DNA of 64,000 bases from Verrucomicrobiaceae bacterium (GTDB lineage: Bacteria; Verrucomicrobiota; Verrucomicrobiia; Verrucomicrobiales; Verrucomicrobiaceae): assembly GCA_016713035.1 (NCBI GenBank), contig JADJPW010000001.1:682001-746000 (forward strand). Reading direction: 5' to 3'. Below, in pieces: positions 18,019 to 26,807 of this stretch; position 1 is the stretch's first letter; each line of letters opens with the position of its first letter. The position numbers were made by a program, and so were the translations under genes. The notes under the pieces were generated by a model, which worked only from the letters and a program-made list of their open reading frames with translations, did no database searches and was not told the DNA's origin.

Positions 18019-19377
18019 ATGCCCCGCGTACATATCAAAACCTACGGCTGCCAGATGAACGAGCGCGATACCGAACAGGTGTCGCAGATGTTCGTCGAGC
18101 GCGGCTATACCATGACAGCGACCGACACGGACGCCGATGTCGTTTTGATCAATACCTGCTCCGTGCGGGATCAGGCCGAGCAGAAAGCGATGGGCAAGAT
18201 GGGCATGGTGCGCCGCCGGCGCATCCCGCTCGTCACCGGCTTCATGGGCTGCATGGCGCAGAGCCGTGGCAGCGAGCTGGTGGATAAGGCCAAAGTCGAT
18301 CTCGTCGTCGGCACGCAGAAGTACCACCGCGTCGTCGATTACGTGGATGAGATCATCCGTAAGAAGGAAGCCGCCCTCATGGACGACGAGCGCTTCTCCA
18401 TCGTCGATGTCGAGGAGGAAGAGCAGTCGCAGAACACCATCCGCGACCACACGCTCAAAGAAAAACAAGCCAGCGCCTTCGTCAGCATCATGCAGGGCTG
18501 CAACATGAAGTGCACCTTCTGCATCGTCCCCTACACTCGCGGCGGCGAGCGTGGCCGTCCCATCGCCGACATCGTGGAGGAGGTGAAACGCCTCGCGGAT
18601 CGCGGTGTGAAGGAAGTCACGCTGCTCGGCCAGATCGTCAATCTTTACGGCAGGCACGAATTCCCCGCTGTCGATGGCAAAAGCCCCTTCGTGCAGCTTT
18701 TGGAGGCCGTGCATGAGGTGCCCGGCATCCAGCGCATCCGCTTCACCAGCCCGCATCCCATCGGCTACAAAAGAGACCTCATCGAAGCCTTCACCTACCT
18801 GCCCAAGCTCGCCGAGCACGTCCACCTGCCCGTGCAAAGCGGCAGCGATGCCATCCTGAAGCGCATGCACCGGCCCTACACCGCCGCGAAGTTCACCGAG
18901 CTCGTCCAGCGCATCCGCTCCTCACGTCCCGACATCGCCGTGACCACCGATGTCATCGTCGGCTTCCCCGGCGAGACCGAAGAGAACTACCAAGATACCC
19001 GTAAACTCTTCGAAGACCTCCGTTTCGACAACGCCTTCGTCTTCCGCTACTCCAAACGCCGCGGCACCCCCGCCGCGGAGATGGAAGACGCCCTTCAAGT
19101 GCCTGAGAAGGTCAAAGAAGAGCGCAACCAGGACCTCCTTGGCCTCGTCAACAGCATCGCCCTGCCGATGTATGCCAAACTCATCGGTCAAGAGGTCGAA
19201 ATCCTCTGCGAAGGCCCCAGCAAGACCAACGATACCCGCCTCACTGGCCGCACCGGCAGCAACCGCATCGTCGTCTTCGACGGCAATCCGTCACGCCACA
19301 CCGGCGAGATCTTCAATGTGCGCATCACCGAGGCGGGGCACTTCACGCTATTTGGTGATCCAGTGCTGGCGGAGTGA
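18019..19377 (+). CDS. miaB: tRNA-2-methylthio-N6-dimethylallyladenosine synthase
   Basis: A 452-residue radical-SAM methylthiotransferase that modifies A37 of tRNAs reading UNN codons. The start at 18019 (MPRVHIKTYGCQMNERDTEQ) matches the family; an upstream in-frame ATG at 17980 adds only 13 unrelated residues. The N-terminal UPF0004 domain holds the cysteines of the auxiliary cluster (Cys11, and NTCSVRDQAE and GCMAQ regions). The radical-SAM motif is CxxxCxxC in QGCNMKCTFCIVPYTRGGER near 160-170. A TRAM domain forms the C-terminus. It follows gspE by 208 bases of unremarkable spacer. Confidence 0.95.
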   Translation: MPRVHIKTYGCQMNERDTEQVSQMFVERGYTMTATDTDADVVLINTCSVRDQAEQKAMGKMGMVRRRRIPLVTGFMGCMAQSRGSELVDKAKVDLVVGTQKYHRVVDYVDEIIRKKEAALMDDERFSIVDVEEEEQSQNTIRDHTLKEKQASAFVSIMQGCNMKCTFCIVPYTRGGERGRPIADIVEEVKRLADRGVKEVTLLGQIVNLYGRHEFPAVDGKSPFVQLLEAVHEVPGIQRIRFTSPHPIGYKRDLIEAFTYLPKLAEHVHLPVQSGSDAILKRMHRPYTAAKFTELVQRIRSSRPDIAVTTDVIVGFPGETEENYQDTRKLFEDLRFDNAFVFRYSKRRGTPAAEMEDALQVPEKVKEERNQDLLGLVNSIALPMYAKLIGQEVEILCEGPSKTNDTRLTGRTGSNRIVVFDGNPSRHTGEIFNVRITEAGHFTLFGDPVLAE

Positions 19378-19453
19378 TTCGAAGGGACAATGTATAGACC
19401 TGAACCCATGAGGTGAAAGTTGAGGTAAAAACACCAACCCAACAGGTTGCTAC

Positions 19454-19848
19454 ATGCCCACTCTTTCACTCACCGACGACCGCAAATCCAATGCCCAAGG
19501 CGGACTTCACCTCATTGGCAAGCTATTAATCCGGCATCAAGACAGCACATCAAATCAGCCGGTTCTCCCTGCGTGGGAGGTAGCGCTATCAAAGTGCCTG
19601 ATTAATAATTGAGTGTCAAAGCGGACTGCGACAAGCCTTCCCCTGTGGTCTGACCAAGCGCAGCGACCGTCTAAGCGATGCAGACATCTTCATTGCCCAA
19701 TTCGGTCTGCTCACTCTAGGACGCACGCACAATAAAGACATCGCGTTGTTTCGCGCAGCCGATTCCACTCAGGACGAGCACTTAGCGCAGTGCCTGAGCC
19801 TTGCTCAGGTGACCAGCGAGGCGATCCTGCGTCAACGCATCAAGCTGG
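19454..19848 (+). pseudogene. IS1380-family transposase, N-terminal fragment
   Basis: A frame starting MPTLSLTDDRKSNAQGGLHL at 19454 is followed, after a frame change and a stop near 19613, by LTKRSDRLSDADIFIAQFGL, LTLGRTHNKDIALFRAADST and SEAILRQRIKL. These are in the order expected for the N-terminus of an IS1380-like transposase of a lineage different from the one at 6928. The catalytic core is missing, and coding stops where an IS630-like left end begins. This is a dead remnant. Confidence 0.65.
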
Positions 19849-20300
19849 TAGACCGACTTTCAAAAAGAATTGTTATAACCAGAGTTTTGGGCGACACATG
19901 GATTGGGGAAGTGAAGGCTGATCAATCACAAAACCCTCACTAACATGCGTAAACGCGGAGTGGCTATCATGCCACAGGGCGAGAGCCACCGAAGTGGCAG
20001 CCGCTACACTGGGCATCAATCGAACCACCATCTACGATTGGCTTGCCCTTTATCGCAAGGGAGACTGGAGCGCCTTGGATTCGCATAAAGGTGGAGTTTC
20101 TCGCATCACCGACGAACTCGTGTGGAATGGCGTCAATAATCACGCGCTTGGCAAACTGCCGCACCACGACAAGCCGACCATGCGCAAGGCCGCCGGGTGC
20201 TACCTGCGCTCTCTGCAAAGCAGCCCATCATGTATTCGAGCGCTTTTCCAGAAGCCCGCGGTGCGTTACGCTGCCTAAACTAAGGTCTCTATTAAAACGC
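19849..20300 (+). mobile_element. Internally deleted IS630-family element
   Basis: The left end (tagaccgactttcaaaaag at 19849) closely resembles the terminal repeat of the IS630 element at 11969. Coding follows: a helix-turn-helix VAAATLGINRTTIYDWLALY, then SALDSHKGG. It then jumps in the same frame (19994-20278) to a normal IS630 C-terminus, VWNGVNNHALGKLPHHDKPT through FQKPAVRYAA. The whole DDE core, about 200 residues, is deleted. A first-frame start (MRKRGVAIMPQGESHRSG) is one frame off. The result is a MITE-like non-autonomous derivative. The right end could not be placed exactly. Confidence 0.68.
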
Positions 20301-20380
20301 TCTCCTTTATAAAACTATTTTTCGTGTTCACGTTTGCGACAAACGATCCATTTCAAAAATTATCGAAGTGAGTCCTCTGA

Positions 20381-21112
20381 TCAAGCGGCGCGGGCCTTTA
20401 GGCGGCCTGCTTTGGCCCCGGCTTCGTCTTTTTCCACGTAGCCATCACGCAGGCGGATGATGCGGGTGCAGCGCTCGACCATACGCTCGTCATGGGTGAC
20501 GAAGACGAGGGTTTTGCCCTGCTGATTAAGTTCATCAAAGAGATCGAGGATTTCTTGGCCTGATTTGCTATCCAGATTCCCCGTGGCCTCATCGGCGAGG
20601 ATGACGAGCGGGCTGTTGGAGAGAGCACGGGCGATGGCCACGCGCTGCTGTTGGCCGCCTGAGAGCTCTGTGGGCTTATGATGCAAGCGGTGTGCCAGCC
20701 CGACCTGGATCGCGAGCCGCTCGGCCGTTTCCAGCATGTCGGAGTCCTTTGCGCCGCCGTAGTACATGGGCACAGAGATGTTTTCCAAAACACTGAGCTG
20801 CTGGATGAGGTTGTAGCTCTGGAAGATGAAGCCGAGGTTGCGATTGCGGGCGGCAGAGAGGTCATCGTCATCGAGATGGGCCACATTTTGCCCGCCTAGG
20901 AAGTAATCACCGCTGGTCGGCTGATCCAGGCAGCCTAGCACATTGAGCAGTGTGGATTTACCGCAGCCGGAGGGGCCCATGATGCAGACGTACTCGCCGG
21001 GGAAGATGTCGATGCTCACTCCCTGGAGCACATGCTGCGTGGTATCGCCCATCTGATATTGCTTTCGGATGTCCGTGAGGCGGATGATGGGCTCTGGGGC
21101 AGATTCTGGCAT
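20381..21112 (-). CDS. MacB/LolD-type ABC transporter ATP-binding protein
   Basis: A 243-residue nucleotide-binding subunit. It has Walker A GPSGCGKST at 46-54, a Q-loop (FQSYNLIQQLSVLENISVPM), the ABC signature LSGGQQQRVAIARAL near 147, Walker B (LVILADEATGNLDSKSG) and an H-loop (TLVFVTHDERM). Residues and length match the MacB/LolD class, which drives mechanotransmission to FtsX-like permeases rather than classical import. It lies 21 bases downstream of a matching permease gene, so the two form an operon. The substrate (lipoprotein, antibiotic or peptide) cannot be inferred. Confidence 0.92.
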   Translation of the reverse strand: MPESAPEPIIRLTDIRKQYQMGDTTQHVLQGVSIDIFPGEYVCIMGPSGCGKSTLLNVLGCLDQPTSGDYFLGGQNVAHLDDDDLSAARNRNLGFIFQSYNLIQQLSVLENISVPMYYGGAKDSDMLETAERLAIQVGLAHRLHHKPTELSGGQQQRVAIARALSNSPLVILADEATGNLDSKSGQEILDLFDELNQQGKTLVFVTHDERMVERCTRIIRLRDGYVEKDEAGAKAGRLKARAA

Positions 21113-21133
21113 GTGGGGCGGTGGAGTGGGCGA

Positions 21134-22444
21134 TTATTCGTGGCGTAGGGCTTCGACGGGATTCATCATCGCAGCACGGCGTGCAGGGTAGATGCCAAAG
21201 GCCACGCCTGTGAGCACGGAGATGGAGAATGCGAGTGCGGGGGACCAGATTTTGATGATGGTCGTCACGCCCGCGAAGTGCTGCACCGCCATGGGGATGC
21301 CCAAACCGAGTACGACGCCGAGTACTCCGCCCACACCGGCCAAGAGCACCGTTTCGATGAGGAACTGCACCACGATGTCTACCTGCCGTGCACCGAGGGC
21401 GCGGCGGATACCGATCTCGCGTGTGCGCTCGGTCACGCTGGCGAGCATGATGTTCATGATGCCGATGCCGCCGACGAGCAATGAAATGGCGGCGATGCTG
21501 CCCAGCACGATGCTGAAGATCTGCTTGGTGCGCTCGGCCTGCTTCAGCAGCTCGACGGGGACGATGATGCGCCAATCCTCCTTTTTGTGATTGGCACGCA
21601 TGATGTGGCGCACGGCCTCTGCGCGGCTTTCCACCTGATTGACGTCTTCCACGCGGATCACGGCTTCGTGGAACTCGACTTTCTCTGCCTCAAAGCTGCC
21701 GGTGCGGTAGCGGAAGACTGTTTCGCCGTATTGATCCATCAAGGTATCCGCCGGGATCATGATCTGCCCTGCGGAGCCACCACCACCATCCACACCCGAA
21801 ATGGAGGTCTCATCCTGAATGACGCCGACGACATGGTAGTAAAAGCCTTTCACCCGTACCGACTTGCCCACTGGCGCAGAGAGCGGGAAGAGCTGCCGCG
21901 CCACCGTGTCATTCAGCACGCATACGGGCACGCGCTCACGCAGCTCTAGCTCGGTAAAAAAGCGACCATGTGTGATGGGGCGGTTACGCATCTCTGGATA
22001 GATCGGCAGCACGCCCATGATCTGCCCGTCGATGCTGCGATCCAGGTGCCAGATGTTTTCCGAGACGAAGCGACTGGGAACCACGATGGAGATCCCAGGC
22101 ACCGTCTGCGTGATCTGTGTCACGTCTTTGCGCGTGATGCCGTATTCGCTGATGAGGCTGCGGCCTTGCGCCGTGCTCCCCTGCCCGTCTGGCGGCTTCA
22201 CGCTTTGGAGAATGATGTTTTGGCTCCCGAGGCGGCGGATCTGCTCCTGCGCCTCATGGCTGGCCCCTTCACCGATGGCCAGCATCGCCACCACCGATGC
22301 CACACCGAAGACGACGCCCAGCGCTGTCAGAAATGAGCGCAGCTTATGCTGCCAGATCGTCTTCAGCCCGAGAGCGAGCGTGCGGCGTAGGTGCTGTGGT
22401 GAGGCGAGTAATCGCAGGATCGGGTGACGGGCCAGGAATGTCAT
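21134..22444 (-). CDS. MacB-type ABC transporter permease (FtsX superfamily)
   Basis: A 436-residue membrane protein. An N-terminal helix lies near 30-55 (LRSFLTALGVVFGVASVVAM), a large periplasmic MacB core domain spans about 60-300, and three helices form the C-terminal FtsX domain, including IVLGSIAAISLLVGGIGIMN, VQFLIETVLLAGVGGVLGVV and the closing FSISVLTGVAFGIYPARRAA. The motif ERTREIGIRRALGAR between helices is characteristic of the family. It pairs with the ATPase gene just downstream. No membrane-fusion protein gene (macA) is adjacent. Confidence 0.92.
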   Translation of the reverse strand: MTFLARHPILRLLASPQHLRRTLALGLKTIWQHKLRSFLTALGVVFGVASVVAMLAIGEGASHEAQEQIRRLGSQNIILQSVKPPDGQGSTAQGRSLISEYGITRKDVTQITQTVPGISIVVPSRFVSENIWHLDRSIDGQIMGVLPIYPEMRNRPITHGRFFTELELRERVPVCVLNDTVARQLFPLSAPVGKSVRVKGFYYHVVGVIQDETSISGVDGGGGSAGQIMIPADTLMDQYGETVFRYRTGSFEAEKVEFHEAVIRVEDVNQVESRAEAVRHIMRANHKKEDWRIIVPVELLKQAERTKQIFSIVLGSIAAISLLVGGIGIMNIMLASVTERTREIGIRRALGARQVDIVVQFLIETVLLAGVGGVLGVVLGLGIPMAVQHFAGVTTIIKIWSPALAFSISVLTGVAFGIYPARRAAMMNPVEALRHE

Positions 22445-22565
22445 TCGCGGGTCGCTGAGGAGGAAAAGTCTATGGCTAGAGCTTGGGGGGCTGTGGTTCG
22501 GTTTTGGAGGGGCAGAAAAAACGCCGCGCTACGGCTGGAACTTGCCCTCGAATGCGTGCGCAGCC

Positions 22566-23012
22566 ATGATCGTTGCTGTGAAGTTCTTTTTCATCCCGTG
22601 CCTGCTCCTCATCCTCACTGCCTGTGAACGTGCCCCCACCACCACGCCGCAGCATGAGCCGCCACCTGTCATTCTGCCAGAGAGCGTGCGCCAGATCACA
22701 CCGGCAGAGGCCACACAGCTCATCGCTAGCACGCCCGATCTCATCCTCATCGACGCACGACGCGTCTGGGAGATCCAGGAGCAGGGCCGACTACCGAAAG
22801 CTCAGAATATCGACTGGCTCAATGGTGAGGACTACGTCGTGAAAGAGGTCACGAAGCTCGACAAAACAAAGCCATATCTGGTCTTTTGCGCCATCGGAGC
22901 CCGATCCAAGCTGGTCCTGGAAAAAATGGTCCCACTGGGCTTTGAGCGCCTTTATTGGCTCAAAGGCGGCCTGAATGCCTGGATCGCCGATGGCCGCGCT
23001 GTCGAAAAATGA
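22566..23012 (+). CDS. Rhodanese-like lipoprotein
   Basis: A 148-residue protein. The start at 22566 gives a lipoprotein signal with lipobox LTAC (MIVAVKFFFIPCLLLILTAC); an upstream in-frame ATG at 22542 adds 8 residues. The rest is one rhodanese domain: TPDLILIDARRVWEIQEQGR with the substrate-binding Asp/Arg region, and an active-site loop CAIGARS giving a catalytic Cys and the CxxGxR pattern. It would move sulfane sulfur or sense redox state on the periplasmic side of a membrane. The next lipoprotein gene starts 44 bases downstream. Confidence 0.85.
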   Translation: MIVAVKFFFIPCLLLILTACERAPTTTPQHEPPPVILPESVRQITPAEATQLIASTPDLILIDARRVWEIQEQGRLPKAQNIDWLNGEDYVVKEVTKLDKTKPYLVFCAIGARSKLVLEKMVPLGFERLYWLKGGLNAWIADGRAVEK

Positions 23013-23056
23013 CCTCCAACGGCTCCCCTGCCCTCCAAGTGGACAAAACACGTCCT

Positions 23057-23686
23057 ATGCGCATGGATGATGCTATGACGATCTACCGCACTCTTTGCCT
23101 CCTCATGCTCTTCATGCCCCTGGCGTGCAGTTGGAAGACGAAATCGAAACCTGAGGAGAAAAAAGACAATCGCACCGGCCAGGCGCGGCTCATCGGAGTG
23201 GTCGATATGGTCAATCCCGAGCAGGGCTACGTGCTCATCAACTGCGAGCAGCGCCCCAATCTGCGCGATGGCACGGAACTCATCGCCTTGGACCATCTGG
23301 GCAATAAATCCAAACTCCTCGTCACCCCAGAGCACAAAGGCAACTACATCACCGCCGACATCAAAGAAGGGTCTCCCACTACGGGCTGCCTCGTACTGCA
23401 AAAAATCCGTGATTCGGACAAACTGCCCGATACAGCGCCAAAACCCGGCGAAACACCAGCCTCCACATCTAGCAGCTCCGTGGCCCCGATGCCCACGGAG
23501 CGGCCACCACCGATCCCAGAGATCATTTTCCCATCGCAGGGCGGCTCCACCGTGCCCACTGCACCACCGCCAGTTCCCTCATCCGGTGATGCCCTGCCTA
23601 TGCCAATCCCGCTCGATCCACTGCCGCCCGCCATCGAGCCTCCGCCCGCTCCAGACCTCTCCAAACTCCCGCCTGTGATTCGATGA
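23057..23686 (+). CDS. Proline-rich lipoprotein of unknown function
   Basis: A 209-residue protein (from 23057; a second possible start at 23075 gives 203). The leader ends in the lipobox LAC (LLMLFMPLACSWK). A small folded region (about 45-115, GQARLIGVVDMVNPEQGYVL and onward) looks like an OB- or SH3-like beta domain with an NCEQRPNLRDG turn. The final 90 residues are Pro/Ser-rich and probably unstructured. Its stop overlaps the moeA start by 4 bases (ATGA), which suggests translational coupling, although no functional link to molybdopterin synthesis is obvious. Confidence 0.7.
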   Translation: MRMDDAMTIYRTLCLLMLFMPLACSWKTKSKPEEKKDNRTGQARLIGVVDMVNPEQGYVLINCEQRPNLRDGTELIALDHLGNKSKLLVTPEHKGNYITADIKEGSPTTGCLVLQKIRDSDKLPDTAPKPGETPASTSSSSVAPMPTERPPPIPEIIFPSQGGSTVPTAPPPVPSSGDALPMPIPLDPLPPAIEPPPAPDLSKLPPVIR

Positions 23687-24867
23687 TTTCCGAAAGCGAG
23701 GCTCTGCAACGCGTGCTCGCGGCTGTCACACCACTGGAAACAGAAAGTGTGGCGTTGGAGCATGCGCTGGATCGTTTTTCCTCCCGTGATCTCATCGCTA
23801 CGGTGCCGATACCGGCCTTTGATCAGTCTGCGATGGACGGCTACGCCCTACTCGCCGCTGAATCACATGGCACTCAGCTCCGCATCATCGGTGAGCAGCC
23901 TGCTGGCCCAGACCGCGCTCTGAGCATTGAGCCCGGCTGCAGCGTCCGCATCTTCACCGGTGCGCCCATCCCCGCTGGCGCAGACGCCGTCATCATGCAG
24001 GAGGATGTGCAGCGAGATGCCGATCACATCATTTGCCAAGAGCCCGTCCACACTGGTGAAAACGTGCGACGTGCAGGCGCAGACCTCTGCGCAGGCCAAG
24101 TCGTGCTGCGGCGTGGTAGCAGGCTCACACCAGCGCGGCTCGCCCTAGCCGCCTCTCAAGGCCTCGCCCAGCTCGAAGTAAACCGTAAGCCGCGTGTGGC
24201 CATCCTGAGCACCGGCGATGAACTCATTGCCCCTGGCAGCGGTTCTTTGGCCCCAGGACAGATTTACAACACCAATGCCACGATGCTGCGCGGCCTCCTG
24301 CAACGTCACGGCATCACTCAAATCACCACGGAGCACTGCGCAGACGATTTGGATACCACCACCAGCACCCTGGGACGCCTCATCGCAGAAAATGATGTCG
24401 TGCTGCTCAGTGGAGGCGTGAGCGTGGGCGATCACGATCATGTCAAACCCGCGCTCACTCGCCTAGGCATGCCGCCACAGCTCTGGCGAGTGCGGGTGCG
24501 GCCAGGGAAGCCCTTTCTGCATGCCTATCGTGGCAGTCATCACATCCTGGGCCTGCCAGGCAATCCCGTCTCTGCCTATGTGACCTTCCAGCTTTTCGCA
24601 CGCCCCGTTTTGATGCGGCTCATGGGTGCATCGGATGAAGCGCTCGCTCCGCGCATGCTGCGCATGCCTGTGATGAGCCCCTTCAGTAACGAGGGAGACC
24701 GCCCGCATTATTTACGCGGCAGCATCAGCTCCGCAGGCTTTCAGCGCAGCGGCCTGCAAGAAAGCCACGCCCTCCACGCCCTCGCCCACTCCGACGCCCT
24801 CCTCCGTCTCGAACCCGGCGAGTCCCTGAATCCCAGCGAGCTCGGGCAAGTGTGGATGATGGAGTGA
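23683..24867 (+). CDS. moeA: Molybdopterin molybdenumtransferase
   Basis: A 394-residue cytoplasmic enzyme that inserts molybdate into adenylylated molybdopterin. MoeA landmarks: PAFDQSAMDGYAL near 45, RIFTGAPIPAGADAVIMQED near 87, RVAILSTGDELIAPGSG in the MogA-like domain, and LLSGGVSVGDHDHVKPAL near 245. HHILGLPGNPVSAYVTFQLF leads into the C-terminal domain. The start codon overlaps the upstream lipoprotein stop. No other molybdopterin genes are nearby, so the rest of the pathway must be elsewhere. Confidence 0.93.
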   Translation: MISESEALQRVLAAVTPLETESVALEHALDRFSSRDLIATVPIPAFDQSAMDGYALLAAESHGTQLRIIGEQPAGPDRALSIEPGCSVRIFTGAPIPAGADAVIMQEDVQRDADHIICQEPVHTGENVRRAGADLCAGQVVLRRGSRLTPARLALAASQGLAQLEVNRKPRVAILSTGDELIAPGSGSLAPGQIYNTNATMLRGLLQRHGITQITTEHCADDLDTTTSTLGRLIAENDVVLLSGGVSVGDHDHVKPALTRLGMPPQLWRVRVRPGKPFLHAYRGSHHILGLPGNPVSAYVTFQLFARPVLMRLMGASDEALAPRMLRMPVMSPFSNEGDRPHYLRGSISSAGFQRSGLQESHALHALAHSDALLRLEPGESLNPSELGQVWMME

Positions 24868-24875
24868 TGGAAAAG

Positions 24876-26675
24876 CTACTCCAACTGGAGCTTCGCCAGT
24901 GAGCTATACAGGCCGTCTTTTTTGCCGACGAGTTCATCGTGCGTGCCGCGCTCTAGGATGGCTCCGCCGGACATGACGAGGATCTGGTCGCAGCGGCGGA
25001 CGGTGCTGAGGCGGTGGGCGATGATGATGCTGGTGCGGTTTTCCATGAGCTTGTCGAGGGCGTCTTGGACGAGGCGCTCGCTTTCGGCGTCGAGGCTGCT
25101 GGTGGCTTCATCGAGGATCAAAATGGCCGGATCAGCGAGGATGGCGCGTGCGATGGCGATGCGCTGACGCTGGCCGCCACTGAGCTGGGTGCCGCGGTCG
25201 CCGACGATGGTAGCGTAGCCTTCAGGGAGCTGGGCGATGAAGTCGTGGGCGTTGGCTTTTTTCGCGGCGGCGATGACTTCGTCCTGCGTAGCTTCGGGTT
25301 TGCCATAGGCGATGTTTTCCTGGATGCTGCCGCCAAAGAGCAGCACCTCCTGTGGCACGAGGGCGAGGTTTCGCCGCAGGGTGGTGAGCGACATGTCGCG
25401 AATGGGCTGGCCGTCGATGCGGATTTCTCCCTCCGTGGGATTGTAGAAGCGGAAGAGCAGCGAGATACTGGTGGATTTGCCGCTGCCGCTGGGGCCGACG
25501 AGGGCGATGCGCTGCCCGGCTTTGGCGTGGAGGTCAAAATCACGCAGCACGGTGACGTCTGGCCGTGTGGGATAGACGAAGCGGATGCCCTGCATGTCGA
25601 TTTCGCCTTTGAAGCGGTGTGCGGGCTTGGTATCGGCCTCTACGGGCTCGGTTTCATCGTGGAGGAGCTCGCGCACGCGCTCTGTGGCACCGAGGGCACG
25701 CTGGAGCTGGGTGATGAGCTCGGGGAACTGCATGAAGGAGGCGGCGATCATGCCGCTGAGGCCGGCGAACTGGGTGAGCTCGTCGCGGTCGATCTCGCCC
25801 CGGTCGAGCATGCGCATGGCGAACCACGTGACGAGGATGAGGGCGACGCTGAAGGCGAAGATGATGAAGGCGATGAAGCTGGCACGCGGCGCGGCGGCGC
25901 GGATGACGGTGCGGAGGTATTCGCCGAGGTTTTTGTCGTAGCGGGCGATCTCGTGGGCCTCATTGCGGAAGGCTTTGACGCTGACGATGCTTTGCAGTGA
26001 CTCTTCGACGACGACCTGCGTGGCAGCGAGATTGTCCTGGGCTTTGCGCGTGAGCTTGCGGATGCGGGCACCAAAGATGGCGATGAGCACGATGACGACC
26101 GGGATGGTGCCGACCATGAAGAGCGAAAGCTTCACGCTCATTTTCAAAATGAAGACGAGGCAGATGGTGAGCATGACCGTGTGCCGGATGAGCATGGGGA
26201 TGGTGACGACGAGAGTCTCCCTCATGGCCTCCACGTCATTGGCGAGGCGGGAAGCCAGCTCCCCGACACGGCGTGCATTCAGCGTGCCCATCGGCAGGCG
26301 GATGATCTTGCCAAAGGTGTCGAGCCGCAGCGCCGCGAGGGCTCGCTCGGAGGCTTTGGCGAATAAAAGAATGCGCCAGAAGGCAATGAAGGCCTGCACG
26401 GCGACGAGACCGACGAGGAAGTAGCAGGTTTCGGTCAGCGTGGTCATCCACTCCGGTCCGGTGGCACCACCGAGGCCTTTTCCGGCCAATGCGGCAAGTT
26501 CTTTGATGAAGAGCACGGTCAGCCCACCGGTAATCGCGAGGGCGATGAGTGCGGGGATGAAGACATTGAAGTGCGGACGCAGGTAATGCAGGAAAAAGCC
26601 TGCGTCACGCCAGGCGGAGCTGTCCCAGAGTTTTTTGCTGGCGCGGTCGGAGGCGGGCGTGGGGCGTTTGGGCAT
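24876..26675 (-). CDS. MsbA-type ABC exporter (fused permease-ATPase)
   Basis: A 599-residue half-transporter expected to work as a homodimer. The N-terminal half has six transmembrane helices (about 40-345). The ATPase half shows Walker A VGPSGSGKSTS near 395, a Q-loop (LALVPQEVLLFGGSIQENIA), the ABC signature LSGGQRQRIAIARAI near 500, Walker B (PAILILDEATSSLDAESE) and an H-loop (SIIIAHRLSTV). The best match by architecture is the lipid A/multidrug exporter family of MsbA and BmrA. The gene converges on moeA with 8 bases between stops. The substrate cannot be told. Confidence 0.88.
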   Translation of the reverse strand: MPKRPTPASDRASKKLWDSSAWRDAGFFLHYLRPHFNVFIPALIALAITGGLTVLFIKELAALAGKGLGGATGPEWMTTLTETCYFLVGLVAVQAFIAFWRILLFAKASERALAALRLDTFGKIIRLPMGTLNARRVGELASRLANDVEAMRETLVVTIPMLIRHTVMLTICLVFILKMSVKLSLFMVGTIPVVIVLIAIFGARIRKLTRKAQDNLAATQVVVEESLQSIVSVKAFRNEAHEIARYDKNLGEYLRTVIRAAAPRASFIAFIIFAFSVALILVTWFAMRMLDRGEIDRDELTQFAGLSGMIAASFMQFPELITQLQRALGATERVRELLHDETEPVEADTKPAHRFKGEIDMQGIRFVYPTRPDVTVLRDFDLHAKAGQRIALVGPSGSGKSTSISLLFRFYNPTEGEIRIDGQPIRDMSLTTLRRNLALVPQEVLLFGGSIQENIAYGKPEATQDEVIAAAKKANAHDFIAQLPEGYATIVGDRGTQLSGGQRQRIAIARAILADPAILILDEATSSLDAESERLVQDALDKLMENRTSIIIAHRLSTVRRCDQILVMSGGAILERGTHDELVGKKDGLYSSLAKLQLE

Positions 26676-26807
26676 GGGGGAGAAGCGAAGGGCTAAGAGC
26701 GGAGAGCGAAGTGTGGATGCAGCTCAGCCATCAGCAAGGGAAGCTCGTGGGCCTGCTCGATTGACGATTGAAGAACATTCGATTGTTGGTTGTTGAGGGA
26801 ATGATCC

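Noticed and set aside
19970..20010. cagggcgag followed by a gtggcagccg stretch, resembling the hairpin element
   Set aside because: It is ordinary IS630 transposase coding (TEVAAATLGINRT in the right frame), with no insertion.
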